Assembly: GCF_965219885.1 (NCBI RefSeq)
Contig: NZ_CBDCOT010000008.1
Coordinates: forward strand, 558,001 to 622,000
Source of the DNA: Curvivirga sp965219885
GTDB taxonomy: Bacteria > Pseudomonadota > Alphaproteobacteria > UBA8366 > Aestuariispiraceae
Direction of reading: 5' to 3'
Length of the DNA stretch: 64,000 nt
Shown here: piece by piece, positions 55,187 to 63,355 of the stretch
How positions within the stretch are numbered: the stretch's first letter is position 1
Layout of the letters: each line of letters starts with the position of its first letter
Position numbers and translations under genes: made by a program
The notes under the pieces: generated by a model
Told to the model about the DNA's origin: nothing
The model's database searches: none
The model's input: only the letters and a program-made list of their open reading frames with translations

Positions 55187-56014
55187 ATGAAAAGTTTAAA
55201 AATATCATTTTTTTATAATAGGTTTGCATTTTTTGTAACCGCCTTCATATCCATATATCTTGTTTTAATTTCATTGGCGAATGCATGCGACGAAATTATC
55301 ATTTCCGGTCACCCTAATTATCCACCGTATCAATGGCGACACGAAGATGAGATTATAGGCGCCAGTATCGACATTGCCCGCAAAATACTTGATGAGCAAA
55401 AAATTGAAGTAAAAACACCATATGTCGGCCCTTGGAAACGTGTTTTACGTTCCGCAGAACATGGCGATATTGATATGGTCGTCGCACTCAAAAACACCAA
55501 AGAAAGGCAACAATATCTCCATTTCAACGATACACCATTTTACATCAACCCCTTTGTTGTTTGGACAAAGGCGGGTGACGAATTCACCTTTAATAAGTGG
55601 GAAGATCTTATTGGTAAAAGAGGCGGAAAAAACCTCGGCGATAGATATGGTGATCCCTTTGATGCTTTTTTGGAAGAAAACCTATCGGTGACTTCGGTAA
55701 ATAGTGTGGCCTCCAATTATAAACTTTTAGCAACAGGCAGACATAATTATTACATTCACGGACTATATCCCGGTCGATCATTTCTAGCAGTTAACAACCT
55801 CAGTCATAAATTTACTGCACTTGATAAAACGATAAATGAGGGTTTTGTTCATAATGCATTTTCAAAAAAATCCAATTGTTTACATCTTAATCATGTCTTC
55901 AATTTAAGACTTAAAGAAATGATGGAAAATGGTGAAACCCAAATAGCCATGGAGAGAAACCTAAAACTTTGGCAGACTTTGGGAAAACCAACAAATCTAG
56001 AGCTAAGCAATTAA
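55187..56014 (+). CDS. Periplasmic solute-binding protein (SBP_bac_3 type)
   Basis: 275 residues from the ATG at 55187 (a TTG is at 55178). A signal peptide spans about 1-37, with the mature protein beginning near CDEIIISGHPNYPPYQW. The two-lobed SBP_bac_3 pattern follows (EIIGASIDIARKILDEQKI, then KRVLRSAEHGDIDMVVALKNT). No transporter genes are near, so it may sense or bind a ligand for another complex, or belong to a group that lacks an ABC partner. The next gene, a CPCC-type protein, begins 9 bp later. Confidence 0.8.
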   Translation: MKSLKISFFYNRFAFFVTAFISIYLVLISLANACDEIIISGHPNYPPYQWRHEDEIIGASIDIARKILDEQKIEVKTPYVGPWKRVLRSAEHGDIDMVVALKNTKERQQYLHFNDTPFYINPFVVWTKAGDEFTFNKWEDLIGKRGGKNLGDRYGDPFDAFLEENLSVTSVNSVASNYKLLATGRHNYYIHGLYPGRSFLAVNNLSHKFTALDKTINEGFVHNAFSKKSNCLHLNHVFNLRLKEMMENGETQIAMERNLKLWQTLGKPTNLELSN

Positions 56015-56023
56015 AGTGACTAA

Positions 56024-56278
56024 ATGGAAAACACACAAAAATATCAATGCCTTTGCTGTGGGTATCGAACCTTAGATGAACCTGCAACAGGAAATTACGA
56101 CATTTGTCCTGTCTGTTTTTGGGAAGATGATCCGATTCAAGCAAGTGATCCGGATTATAAAGGTGGCGCAAACCAAGTAAGCCTTATCCAAGCTCGGTCA
56201 AACTATTCAGTTTTTGGAGCTTCTGACAAAGATTTACTGGAACATGTTCGACCACCAATGGAACACGAAAAAATATAG
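56024..56278 (+). CDS. Cysteine-rich CPCC-type small protein
   Basis: 84 residues. Two cysteine pairs (CLCCGYRTL and CPVCFWEDD) form a probable zinc-ribbon-like unit of the CPCC family, followed by VSLIQARSNYSVFGAS, the conserved rest. The function is unknown. It is 9 bp after the solute-binding gene and may be cotranscribed. Confidence 0.8.
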   Translation: MENTQKYQCLCCGYRTLDEPATGNYDICPVCFWEDDPIQASDPDYKGGANQVSLIQARSNYSVFGASDKDLLEHVRPPMEHEKI

Positions 56279-56282
56279 TAAC

Positions 56283-56315
56283 AAGAAGCCTATAGATAAT
56301 ATCTACAGGCTTCTT
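56283..56315. terminator. Bidirectional hairpin between CPCC and tautomerase genes
   Basis: AAGAAGCCT and AGGCTTCTT anchor a long stem with one mismatch; ATTT follows on the plus strand. It lies between two converging genes. Confidence 0.75.
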
Positions 56316-56323
56316 ATTTAACA

Positions 56324-56539
56324 TTAAACTTCGATAATTTTATCAGATGAGTTTTTCCACTCATCGGTCAACATACCGTGATAACCCCAGTTTTCCTCTT
56401 CAATTTCCTGAAGAACAATATGGATATGTTCGGGTTTCTTATTCAGTGTTCTCACCAATGTTTCTGTCATTTCTTTGACAATGGTTCGTTTCTGATCACG
56501 ATTGGCACCTTTGGTGATTTGCACATTGATATAAGGCAT
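56324..56539 (-). CDS. 4-oxalocrotonate tautomerase-family protein
   Basis: 71 residues. The mature enzyme would start with P2 (MPYINVQI), the catalytic proline of the tautomerase superfamily after loss of methionine; arginine residues follow at R14 and R18. The length fits the small hexameric branch. The substrate is unknown, and it is not next to an aromatic degradation cluster. Confidence 0.82.
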   Translation of the reverse strand: MPYINVQITKGANRDQKRTIVKEMTETLVRTLNKKPEHIHIVLQEIEEENWGYHGMLTDEWKNSSDKIIEV

Positions 56540-56642
56540 ATATCGACCTCCTGTTCATAAAGTTTCCGCTTCTTCACATATAGTGAGGAAAAATGAAACA
56601 ACTACTACAAGATTGAAAATTTTACCTTTTTCTCTAAATCAC

Positions 56643-57605
56643 TTACTTACCCAGTTTATTGTAGGAGTAAATCGCAAGTAACTCAGCGGCAATAGTCGCG
56701 CCGGCCAAAGCTGTGATATCCGCGTGGTCATAAGGTGGTGAAACCTCAACCACATCCATGCCTACCGCATTAATGCCCGCCAGATTACGTAACAAGATCA
56801 TCATATCCGGTGATGTCACCCCGCCAAATACGGGCGTCCCTGTCCCCGGTGCAAAGGCCGGATCCAGACAATCAATATCAAAGGTGATATATGCCTTATC
56901 ATTTCCAACGATACGTTTGATTTCAGCAGCACAAGCTTCCGGTCCATGTTTTGAAACCCAACGCGCATCCAAAATATTGAAACCTAATGTATCAGGATTG
57001 GTTGTACGCAAACCAATCTGAACCGATTTTTCTGGAATTATAATCCCTTCCTTTGCGGCTTGATAGAACATGGTACCATGATCTACACGCCCGTCTTCGT
57101 CATCATTGGACCATGTATCTGAATGGGCATCAAAATGGATCAAAGACAAAGGACCGTGTTTTTCAGCATGTGCTTGCAAAACAGGGTATGTAATAAAATG
57201 ATCTCCCCCCAAGGTCAGTGTCGCTGTGTCTTGATCCAGAATATTCTTGATATGATTACGAATTTCTCCCGGCATATCTTCCAGGCGCCCATGATCAAAG
57301 GAGACATCGCCATAATCCACCATGGCTAATTCGTCGAACATATTGAAATCCCAATCATATGGACGTTCCCATGCGATTTGGGAGGATGCTTCACGAATAG
57401 CGCGTGGGCCAAAACGTGTGCCTGGACGGCCGGATGTTGCCGTATCAACAGGCACCCCTGTAATAGCCACATCAACCCCATCTAGATCACGACTATAACG
57501 ACGGCGAAAAAAACTCGTTACGCCGGCAAATGTATTTTCCGGATGAAGGCCGTAATTGCTTTTACTTAGAAAAGCCGCATCACCAAAAATTTCTTCTTCA
57601 CTCAT
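56643..57605 (-). CDS. Agmatinase-family ureohydrolase
   Basis: 320 residues with a full set of manganese ligands: the histidine in GGDHFITYPV, HFDAHSDTW, and FDIDCLDPAFAPG. It hydrolyses a guanidino compound to urea and an amine. Agmatine is the most common substrate and would give putrescine, feeding the spuC-type pathway; guanidinobutyrate or guanidinopropionate are possible alternatives, and many alphaproteobacterial members have those. It is divergent from a LuxR-type gene with a perfect 8-4-8 inverted repeat between them. Confidence 0.85.
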   Translation of the reverse strand: MSEEEIFGDAAFLSKSNYGLHPENTFAGVTSFFRRRYSRDLDGVDVAITGVPVDTATSGRPGTRFGPRAIREASSQIAWERPYDWDFNMFDELAMVDYGDVSFDHGRLEDMPGEIRNHIKNILDQDTATLTLGGDHFITYPVLQAHAEKHGPLSLIHFDAHSDTWSNDDEDGRVDHGTMFYQAAKEGIIIPEKSVQIGLRTTNPDTLGFNILDARWVSKHGPEACAAEIKRIVGNDKAYITFDIDCLDPAFAPGTGTPVFGGVTSPDMMILLRNLAGINAVGMDVVEVSPPYDHADITALAGATIAAELLAIYSYNKLGK

Positions 57606-57677
57606 AAGGATCGTCCTAATCTTGATTTTCTATTTCTTTTATTTGCAAAGAAGGTAGATAGGGCGCTTTGTAAATGA

Positions 57678-57697
57678 TATATCCCTAAAGGGATATA
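57678..57697. promoter_or_regulatory. 8-4-8 inverted repeat between ureohydrolase and LuxR-type gene
   Basis: TATATCCC-TAAA-GGGATATA is a perfect inverted repeat, 73 bp from the ureohydrolase start and 18 bp from the LuxR-type start. The shape and place suit a binding site for a LuxR-type dimer. Confidence 0.65.
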
Positions 57698-57715
57698 ATT
57701 TAAGTACTAAAAATC

Positions 57716-58555
57716 GTGAAAGATATATTAGATAAATTAGCGCATGTGACCGCCTCTATCGGTGATATTGGCTTTTTTGAAAACCTGACAAGTTTTCTCA
57801 AAAGTCATATCAACTTTGACAGATTAAGCGTTGATGCAGTTTTTGGAGATCTGCGTCCAATTCCTGTCTATGATAATTGCCCGCCTGAAGAATATGACAT
57901 CTATACAGCCCGTTATCTCAAAGGCCCTTATAAACTTGACCCCGTTTGGCAATATTGTCAGCAACAAGACACTCCCATATCAAAATCCTATACCATGGAT
58001 GATTTCCACACGGTGTCATTTAAGAAATCCAAATTTTATCAAGACTATTATGTTCAAACAGAAGTGATAGATGAAGTTGGTTTCATCTGTATTCTGGAAG
58101 ATAACAGAGCCCTAACCCTAAGTATGGTTAGGCGGCGAAATCAGCGACTATTTTCCCGAGCAGATATGGAATTTCTCTTGGCTTATGAGAAAATAGTCAT
58201 CGCAATGTTAAAATCACATTGGCGCGTATTAAGTCGTAAACTATCTAGTGAGAGCCATACAAGAAATATTAATGATATTCTGGATACTGGTCTAGAGACT
58301 TTTGCAAAATCCATTCTGACATCAAAAGAACAGAAAGTCGTAACCTTAATATTACAGGGAAATGATAATAAAAATATTGCCCACCTTATGGACATCACCA
58401 TTGGCACAGTTAAAAACCATCGAAAAGCCATTTATCGCAAACTTGATATCACCACTTACGCCGAATTGTTTTCTTTATTCCTACTGTCTTTGCGAAATGT
58501 AGAAAAGGCCGTCTCTGCCGATCCGATGGTTTTGGTCGAAAACAAGGAATCATAA
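57716..58555 (+). CDS. LuxR family transcriptional regulator (LuxR solo)
   Basis: 279 residues from a GTG start. The C-terminal helix-turn-helix (about 204-262) reads LTSKEQKVVTLILQGNDNKNIA and ITIGTVKNHRKAIYRKL. The N-terminal part (about 20-165) contains YTARYLKGPYKLDPVW, which resembles the DPV region of autoinducer-binding domains, but the full set of signal-binding residues is not evident. No synthase gene is near, so it would be a solo. Its likely target is the divergent ureohydrolase. A ribosome binding site is weak, so the start is uncertain. Confidence 0.78.
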   Translation: MKDILDKLAHVTASIGDIGFFENLTSFLKSHINFDRLSVDAVFGDLRPIPVYDNCPPEEYDIYTARYLKGPYKLDPVWQYCQQQDTPISKSYTMDDFHTVSFKKSKFYQDYYVQTEVIDEVGFICILEDNRALTLSMVRRRNQRLFSRADMEFLLAYEKIVIAMLKSHWRVLSRKLSSESHTRNINDILDTGLETFAKSILTSKEQKVVTLILQGNDNKNIAHLMDITIGTVKNHRKAIYRKLDITTYAELFSLFLLSLRNVEKAVSADPMVLVENKES

Positions 58556-58560
58556 TTCAC

Positions 58561-59847
58561 TTATGACGCAATCAAGTAATTGTTTTTACCTGACTTCTTA
58601 ACTGTATACATACGCTGGTCTGCCTCACGTATCAGCTTTTCTGAATCCGCCCCATGGTCAGGGTAGAGTGCCACGCCCACACTTGCACCAATTGTAACTT
58701 TCTGCCCCTTGATATCTATCTTGGGTACAAAACTATCAGTAATTTTTTCTGCTAATGCGGATACAGCGTCCATATCTTTTACACCCGTTTGTAAAAGTAT
58801 AAACTCATCTCCGCCAATACGTGAGACGATATCAGCATCCCGAATACAGGATTTCAATCTGTCTGCAACAGCTTTCAAAACAGCATCACCTATGTCATGG
58901 CCGTAGGTATCATTGACATCTTTAAATCCATCTAAATCAATAAACATCACAGCTAATTTTTCATTTTCACGTGAGGCAAGAGCCATTAATTTGGTAACAT
59001 TTTCCTGAAACAAACGTAAACTCGGTAGGCCTGTAAGTGCATCATAGTGGGCAAGCATATGAAGTTCCGCTTCCGCCAAACGCGCTTCCTCTAAGGCAAT
59101 TTTCAGTGGCGTCACATCATATTCCGCCATCAAGACCAAAAAATCCCCGGTTAACGGATGGCGGGTCATGCGGATATCCAGCATATGTGTACGTATGCCT
59201 GCAGAGGTACGCATGCGATATTCCCATCGCCCGCCCTCTTCTTCTCTTGCACGTTTAAAACAGGCTAAACCTTCTTCATGAGTTTCAAAACGTGCGGTAA
59301 AGTCTGTGACATCTTCTTCGTATGATACGTCATTTAAATGTTTATAGGCTTCGGTTGCCGCCGGATTTTCAATAACGCTTTCCCCTTCCAAGGTAAAGCT
59401 GGTCACCATCACCGTGGTGTAGCGCATGGCTTCCACAAGTAATAAATTCTCCGGCTGCTCCCCTAAATTCACGTCTTCGTGGATATAGGCAATAATGCCA
59501 CGATGACGTTCCGGCCCTAACAATGCTGCGCGATGCTTCATAAATAATGTTTTGGGTTTTCCATTTGGATATGTGGTCCAGGGGTCAACGGTAAGACCTT
59601 CTTTCACGGCAAGGTCAAAAGTTTGTTCCATCCGCTTCCTGGCCCCATCAGTATCACCAGATAGATCCTTGTTGATCAGATCATCAACCGTTTCCAACCC
59701 CCAGAATTTTATGGCTTCTGTGTTTCCCCACCACCATCCATGCTTATCCAGATCAAAAACCCAGATCGGATTGGGAACAAGATCATATAGTTTTAATTCG
59801 TCTGGCGTTTCAATGATTGTTAAATGGCTATAATCCGGCTTCGTCAT
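58561..59847 (-). CDS. PAS-containing diguanylate cyclase
   Basis: 428 residues. One or two PAS-like regions (about 20-250) include WVFDLDKHGWWWGN, and a GGDEF domain (about 265-425) has the active site RIGGDEFILL. The inhibitory I-site RDAD lies five residues before it, so product feedback is possible. The enzyme makes c-di-GMP from GTP. There is no transmembrane segment, so it is cytoplasmic. A c-di-GMP receptor candidate (PilZ) occurs in the same window. Confidence 0.9.
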   Translation of the reverse strand: MTKPDYSHLTIIETPDELKLYDLVPNPIWVFDLDKHGWWWGNTEAIKFWGLETVDDLINKDLSGDTDGARKRMEQTFDLAVKEGLTVDPWTTYPNGKPKTLFMKHRAALLGPERHRGIIAYIHEDVNLGEQPENLLLVEAMRYTTVMVTSFTLEGESVIENPAATEAYKHLNDVSYEEDVTDFTARFETHEEGLACFKRAREEEGGRWEYRMRTSAGIRTHMLDIRMTRHPLTGDFLVLMAEYDVTPLKIALEEARLAEAELHMLAHYDALTGLPSLRLFQENVTKLMALASRENEKLAVMFIDLDGFKDVNDTYGHDIGDAVLKAVADRLKSCIRDADIVSRIGGDEFILLQTGVKDMDAVSALAEKITDSFVPKIDIKGQKVTIGASVGVALYPDHGADSEKLIREADQRMYTVKKSGKNNYLIAS

Positions 59848-59966
59848 TTTCGTTCTTTTTTAACCCCACCTGCAATTCAGATTTCTTTTTATGTTGCATA
59901 GCGTGGTTATCTCAGCCGAAGAATTCCAATTAATCAAGCTTTATGAAAAGGTATTCCGATATTTTT

Positions 59967-60470
59967 TTAGGGTTGAATTTCAATCAGTTCTACATCTTGG
60001 GGAAGTTCTTCAGATGTTAAAGGCTCAAATATTGTCTCACAGAAATCAAAAATTTCCCGCGGCACCTCAAAGCGATAAGTTCCGGTTTTCTCAAGATTTC
60101 GTTTTTCAACCCGTTGCCAGCGCGTTTCTTGATCAACATCCAGATAATGAACAAGGATTTCATTTGGCTCAGGATCAAACGCTTCTATCACTCGGCGGCG
60201 TTGTTCCTTTGAAAAAAAGCCCATATCCAAGATCACATGCACGCCTAACGAAACAATACTCTGCGTCTCTTTCAGGATTTGTTTTTCGATTCTAACCGTT
60301 CTTTCCAATGCCCATTGATATGTCTCTTCCTCCGGTGCATCCATCCAAAACAAGTTCCCCATCCAGTCATCAATGGTAAAAATATGCGCGCGTTCTTGCT
60401 GCGCTAATATAGAAGCATAAGTACTTTTGCCAGCCCCAACATTACCAACAATCAAATGAATTTTCGACAC
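59967..60470 (-). CDS. P-loop kinase-like protein (AAA/zeta-like)
   Basis: 167 residues. Walker A is GNVGAGKST at 8-16, and a later VILDMGFFSKEQRRRV fits a Walker B-like aspartate and a lid with arginines. This small group is often annotated as AAA or gluconate/zeta-type kinase. No antitoxin is visible, so a toxin role is not supported. It probably phosphorylates a small molecule, identity unknown. Confidence 0.75.
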   Translation of the reverse strand: MSKIHLIVGNVGAGKSTYASILAQQERAHIFTIDDWMGNLFWMDAPEEETYQWALERTVRIEKQILKETQSIVSLGVHVILDMGFFSKEQRRRVIEAFDPEPNEILVHYLDVDQETRWQRVEKRNLEKTGTYRFEVPREIFDFCETIFEPLTSEELPQDVELIEIQP

Positions 60471-60529
60471 ATTCTTCCCCTACATATTCTGAACAGACAA
60501 CCTATCGCTAAATTCAGTTTAAACAATAA

Positions 60530-60555
60530 AAAACGCCACCAATAGGTGACGTTTT
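60530..60555 (-). terminator. Terminator of the VOC gene
   Basis: AAAACGCCACC and GGTGACGTTTT form an 11-base stem with one mismatch around an AATA loop; on the minus strand TTTTTTATTG runs on. Confidence 0.84.
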
Positions 60556-60579
60556 CATAACTAAAAAGCTATCGATAAA

Positions 60580-60960
60580 TCACTTCATAGAACTCACGCC
60601 AAAGATATTCCCCTCTGTATCCTTACATAAAGAAACCCAACCAAATTCACCGATTGAAAATTTTGGACGGATTACTTCGCCGCCTGCGGAAGAAACACGC
60701 GCCTCCACATCTGCACAATCATCAGCAGCAAAATAAACGACAGTGCCGCCTACACCAGGTTTGGCATGTACAGATTTCGATAATGCGCCACCCGCACCAT
60801 AAGTGCTCATATCCGCCGGAAAACTCATCATCTGAATTTCCCCTCTCGGATCCCCTAAAGGTTCCAGTTTACAGTTTAAAATGGTTTCATAAAAACTAAC
60901 GGCCCGATCCAAATCATCCACATATATATCAAACCATCCAATTGCATTCATTTTAGACAT
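60580..60960 (-). CDS. VOC (glyoxalase/bleomycin-resistance fold) protein
   Basis: 126 residues from the ATG at 60960 (GGAG six bases before); a frame extends four codons further. Two beta-alpha-beta units begin with WFDIYVDDLDRAVSFYETIL and GGTVVYFAADDCADVEARV. The single-domain form and the SLCKDTEGNIFGV close are typical of small VOC enzymes. It follows an AraC gene by 67 bp on the same strand and is probably its target. The substrate is unknown. Confidence 0.85.
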   Translation of the reverse strand: MSKMNAIGWFDIYVDDLDRAVSFYETILNCKLEPLGDPRGEIQMMSFPADMSTYGAGGALSKSVHAKPGVGGTVVYFAADDCADVEARVSSAGGEVIRPKFSIGEFGWVSLCKDTEGNIFGVSSMK

Positions 60961-61027
60961 TTTTAACTCCATTAACGTTAAATATGCCTTTGCTATATCA
61001 AACAGTTTTCACGTCGTATTGTAGATA

Positions 61028-61768
61028 TCAGACATCAAACTTTTTGGAATATCTTGCCGGTGTATAACCAGTCGCTTTTTTGAATGAATGAATAAAATGA
61101 GATTGATCTGCGTAAGACAGAGATGGCTCCCCTAAAAGTGACTGCTGTAAACGTAAAACCTTAAGAAAATCATGTGGCGCAAATCCCGTACTTGCCTTTA
61201 AGACCCGTTGTAGCTGTCTTGCGGATAGCTCAGCGACCTCTGCCATATCAGCAACTGAATGAATATCCTCAAGCTGTTCGAAAATCTTTTGCGTGACGAT
61301 GTTTTCTTTTACCAGCTTTCGTTTAAGAAGTTCTTCTACAAATTCCGACAATAGGTTTTGTTGATCGCTAAATTGCAGTCCTTTAAGTTCATTATTCAAG
61401 CCTTGAAGCGGTAAGTCACCTTGGTATGGATCTTTCACTAATCCATAGGAAACAGGTATCAAATCATGTTGCCAAACACCCGGTAAAAATCTGACATTCA
61501 CAAAATGAAAAGATTTCCCTAGACTTAGCTCTTCCGAAGATGCTTTTAGACGTGTAACCCCTGCCACATCTATATTAAGCTGATCAAAAATCAGATATGT
61601 GCATGCATCTGGTAAGGCATGGAATTGATACTCTTCTGCTAAACTATTCTCGGTATAAATTTCCAGATATCGATGTATGATCCCGCTCAAATGTTTTGGT
61701 GGTCGTGCTTCTACAAAACGCACCCGATCAATCGATCGTTCCTTCCCATTTCCTTTTGGATCGTACAA
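61028..61768 (-). CDS. AraC family transcriptional regulator
   Basis: 246 residues. The helix-turn-helix is at about 172-245 (ADMAEVAELSARQLQRVLKAS, then QSHFIHSFKKATGYTPARYSKK). The N-terminal part has no ligand domain that I can identify. The VOC gene downstream is the likely target, an arrangement common in Proteobacteria. Confidence 0.84.
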   Translation of the reverse strand: MYDPKGNGKERSIDRVRFVEARPPKHLSGIIHRYLEIYTENSLAEEYQFHALPDACTYLIFDQLNIDVAGVTRLKASSEELSLGKSFHFVNVRFLPGVWQHDLIPVSYGLVKDPYQGDLPLQGLNNELKGLQFSDQQNLLSEFVEELLKRKLVKENIVTQKIFEQLEDIHSVADMAEVAELSARQLQRVLKASTGFAPHDFLKVLRLQQSLLGEPSLSYADQSHFIHSFKKATGYTPARYSKKFDV

Positions 61769-61803
61769 ATTTCTATTCCGCTCACGTTGATATTAATTAA
61801 AAC

Positions 61804-62052
61804 CTATTTTTCAATTTTCAACGTATGTCGTGCATCTTTTAAAATCTCGTCAAAATTTTGCATAAATGGTTCAGAAAGAACCTTCTCAAATGAAGCTTCA
61901 ATATTCCAAAGCAACTGTTGTTCAACTTCGCTTTCAAAATCTTTTTCCAAATCAAGATCATTAAACTTCGCCAACCATGAATAAAATACTATAGCCTCAT
62001 TTTTGCTAAAATTTATAGAAACATTTTCATTTGAGAGTTCATAAACATCCAT
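61804..62052 (-). CDS. Uncharacterised small acidic protein
   Basis: 82 residues from the ATG at 62050-62052, which has AAGG seven bases before; the frame starts 15 codons earlier without a signal. The sequence begins MDVYELSNENVSINFSKNEA and continues with EAIVFYSWLAKF and a helical acidic tail. I do not recognise a family. The pattern of strand, helix and charged ends resembles small cytoplasmic immunity or adaptor proteins, but this is only an impression. Confidence 0.55.
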   Translation of the reverse strand: MDVYELSNENVSINFSKNEAIVFYSWLAKFNDLDLEKDFESEVEQQLLWNIEASFEKVLSEPFMQNFDEILKDARHTLKIEK

Positions 62053-62115
62053 CGCAACACCTTCATGAGTTAGCAGTAAGTAGATAGAAAAGAGCAAATC
62101 ATTTGGTTAGAATAA

Positions 62116-62147
62116 AAAAACCCGCCACCAGATGGTAGCGGGTTTTT
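62116..62147 (-). terminator. Terminator of the rplM-rpsI operon
   Basis: AAAAACCCGCCACC and GGTAGCGGGTTTTT form a 14-base stem with one mismatch around an AGAT loop, followed by a T tract on the minus strand. Confidence 0.9.
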
Positions 62148-62174
62148 CGTAACAGTTCGACTGTAACGTAACGA

Positions 62175-62648
62175 TTAACGTTTGGAGAACTGGAAGGAAC
62201 GGCGAGCTTTTGCTTTACCGTATTTCTTACGTTCAACAACACGAGCGTCACGTGTCAAGAAGCCGCCGGATTTCAATACACCGCGAAGAGCAGGTTCGAA
62301 ATTAACCAAAGCGCGGGACAAACCGTGGCGCAATGCACCAGCTTGACCGGACAAACCACCACCTGTCACAGTTGCCATAACGTCAAACTGACCTTCACGC
62401 TCAACGTGACCGAAAGGTTGGTTAACGATCATTTGCAATACTGGACGTACGAAGTAGTTTTCGATTTCACGACCGTTTACAGTTACTTTACCGGAACCTG
62501 GTTTGATCCATACACGTGCAACAGCACCTTTACGGCGACCAGTTGCATAAGCACGGCCCAAGTCATCCAATTTAGGCTCAGCAGGTGTTGCAGAAGCTTC
62601 TGCAGCGCCAGCCAATTGAGACAAATCATTCAATGTTTCTTCAGCCAT
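62175..62648 (-). CDS. rpsI: 30S ribosomal protein S9
   Basis: 157 residues. The conserved core is GRAYATGRRKGAVARVWIKPGSGKVTVNGRE, LRHGLSRALVNFEPALRGVLKSGGFLTRDARVVERKKYGKAKARRSFQFSKR in outline, with the terminal FQFSKR tail that reaches the P site. An N-terminal extension of about 25 residues is rich in alanine and serine, as in many alphaproteobacteria. It follows rplM by two bases. Confidence 0.97.
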   Translation of the reverse strand: MAEETLNDLSQLAGAAEASATPAEPKLDDLGRAYATGRRKGAVARVWIKPGSGKVTVNGREIENYFVRPVLQMIVNQPFGHVEREGQFDVMATVTGGGLSGQAGALRHGLSRALVNFEPALRGVLKSGGFLTRDARVVERKKYGKAKARRSFQFSKR

Positions 62649-62650
62649 GA

Positions 62651-63118
62651 TTAACCCCGTGTATTTTTAGAGTTGCGTGCTGCAAGATCAAGAACTGTAG
62701 GCTTTTGAGCTTCATGTGGGTGTTCTGTACCCGCATATACTTTCAAGTTGCTCATTTGCTTACGGCCCAATGGTCCACGAGGAACCATACGCTCAACAGC
62801 TTTTTTGATTGCACGTTCTGGATATTCACCTTCCAGAATTTGACCCATTGTGCGGGATTTAATACCGCCTGGGTGACCTGTATGCCAGTAGAATTTCTTG
62901 TCTGTCAGCTTACGACCTGTTACAGCGATCTTCTCAGCGTTGATGATAACAACGTTATCACCACAGTCCATGTTTGGTGTGAAAGTTGGTTTATGCTTAC
63001 CACGCAGAATTTTAGCAACTTCTGCAGCAAGACGACCAAGCACCAGACCTTCCGCATCGATCAAGATCCATTTCTTGCTTTCAGCGATTTCACTGGCTTT
63101 CATAGAATAAGTCTTCAT
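62651..63118 (-). CDS. rplM: 50S ribosomal protein L13
   Basis: 155 residues. Conserved segments are WILIDAEGLVLGRLAAEVA, HTGHPGGIKSRTMGQIL and MVPRGPLGRKQMSNLKVYAG. It is the first gene of the L13-S9 operon. A terminator-like hairpin with a U run lies in its leader about 35-70 bases upstream (63153-63185), and a promoter-like pair is just beyond. This suggests control by attenuation, since a start between hairpin and gene is hardly possible. Confidence 0.97.
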   Translation of the reverse strand: MKTYSMKASEIAESKKWILIDAEGLVLGRLAAEVAKILRGKHKPTFTPNMDCGDNVVIINAEKIAVTGRKLTDKKFYWHTGHPGGIKSRTMGQILEGEYPERAIKKAVERMVPRGPLGRKQMSNLKVYAGTEHPHEAQKPTVLDLAARNSKNTRG

Positions 63119-63152
63119 GACACATCCTGTAGCTTGTGATTAAAATTAAAAC

Positions 63153-63185
63153 TCGATAAAAAACCGCGGCACAAACTGCGCCGCG
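63153..63185 (-). terminator. Leader terminator/attenuator-like hairpin before rplM
   Basis: On the minus strand CGCGGC and GCCGCG pair (63180-63185 with 63165-63170), followed by GTTTTTTAT. It is between the likely promoter and rplM. It could be an attenuator for the ribosomal operon or the end of the upstream thioesterase transcript. Confidence 0.68.
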
Positions 63186-63200
63186 TCTCTGGAGAGGGGT

Positions 63201-63227
63201 TGTATAGAAGCTATCTTTGCAAGTCAA
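63201..63227 (-). promoter_or_regulatory. Promoter-like pair for rplM-rpsI
   Basis: On the minus strand TTGACT (63222-63227) and TATACA (63201-63206) are 15 bases apart. The spacing is shorter than ideal, so this is a candidate. Confidence 0.45.
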
Positions 63228-63275
63228 CCCCAACTCAATTTTAAAAACACAATAAAAACAATAACTTATAAAATT

Positions 63276-63289
63276 GGTATTATAATACC
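63276..63289. promoter_or_regulatory. GGTATT-palindrome, copy 1
   Basis: GGTATTATAATACC is a perfect 14-bp palindrome 158 bp upstream of rplM. A near-identical palindrome lies at 63341. Confidence 0.4.
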
Positions 63290-63340
63290 GCAATTATTTT
63301 ACCTTATTTTCTGCGTTTCACAGCCTCTTTTTCAGATCAC

Positions 63341-63354
63341 GGTATTTAAATACC
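63341..63354. promoter_or_regulatory. GGTATT-palindrome, copy 2
   Basis: GGTATTTAAATACC, a perfect palindrome directly after the thioesterase stop codon, 65 bp from copy 1. It may be a hairpin end or a protein-binding site. Confidence 0.4.
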
Positions 63355-63355
63355 G

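Noticed and set aside
59967..60470. Zeta toxin of a toxin-antitoxin pair
   Set aside because: No antitoxin gene is adjacent, and the neighbours are ordinary. A small-molecule kinase is safer.
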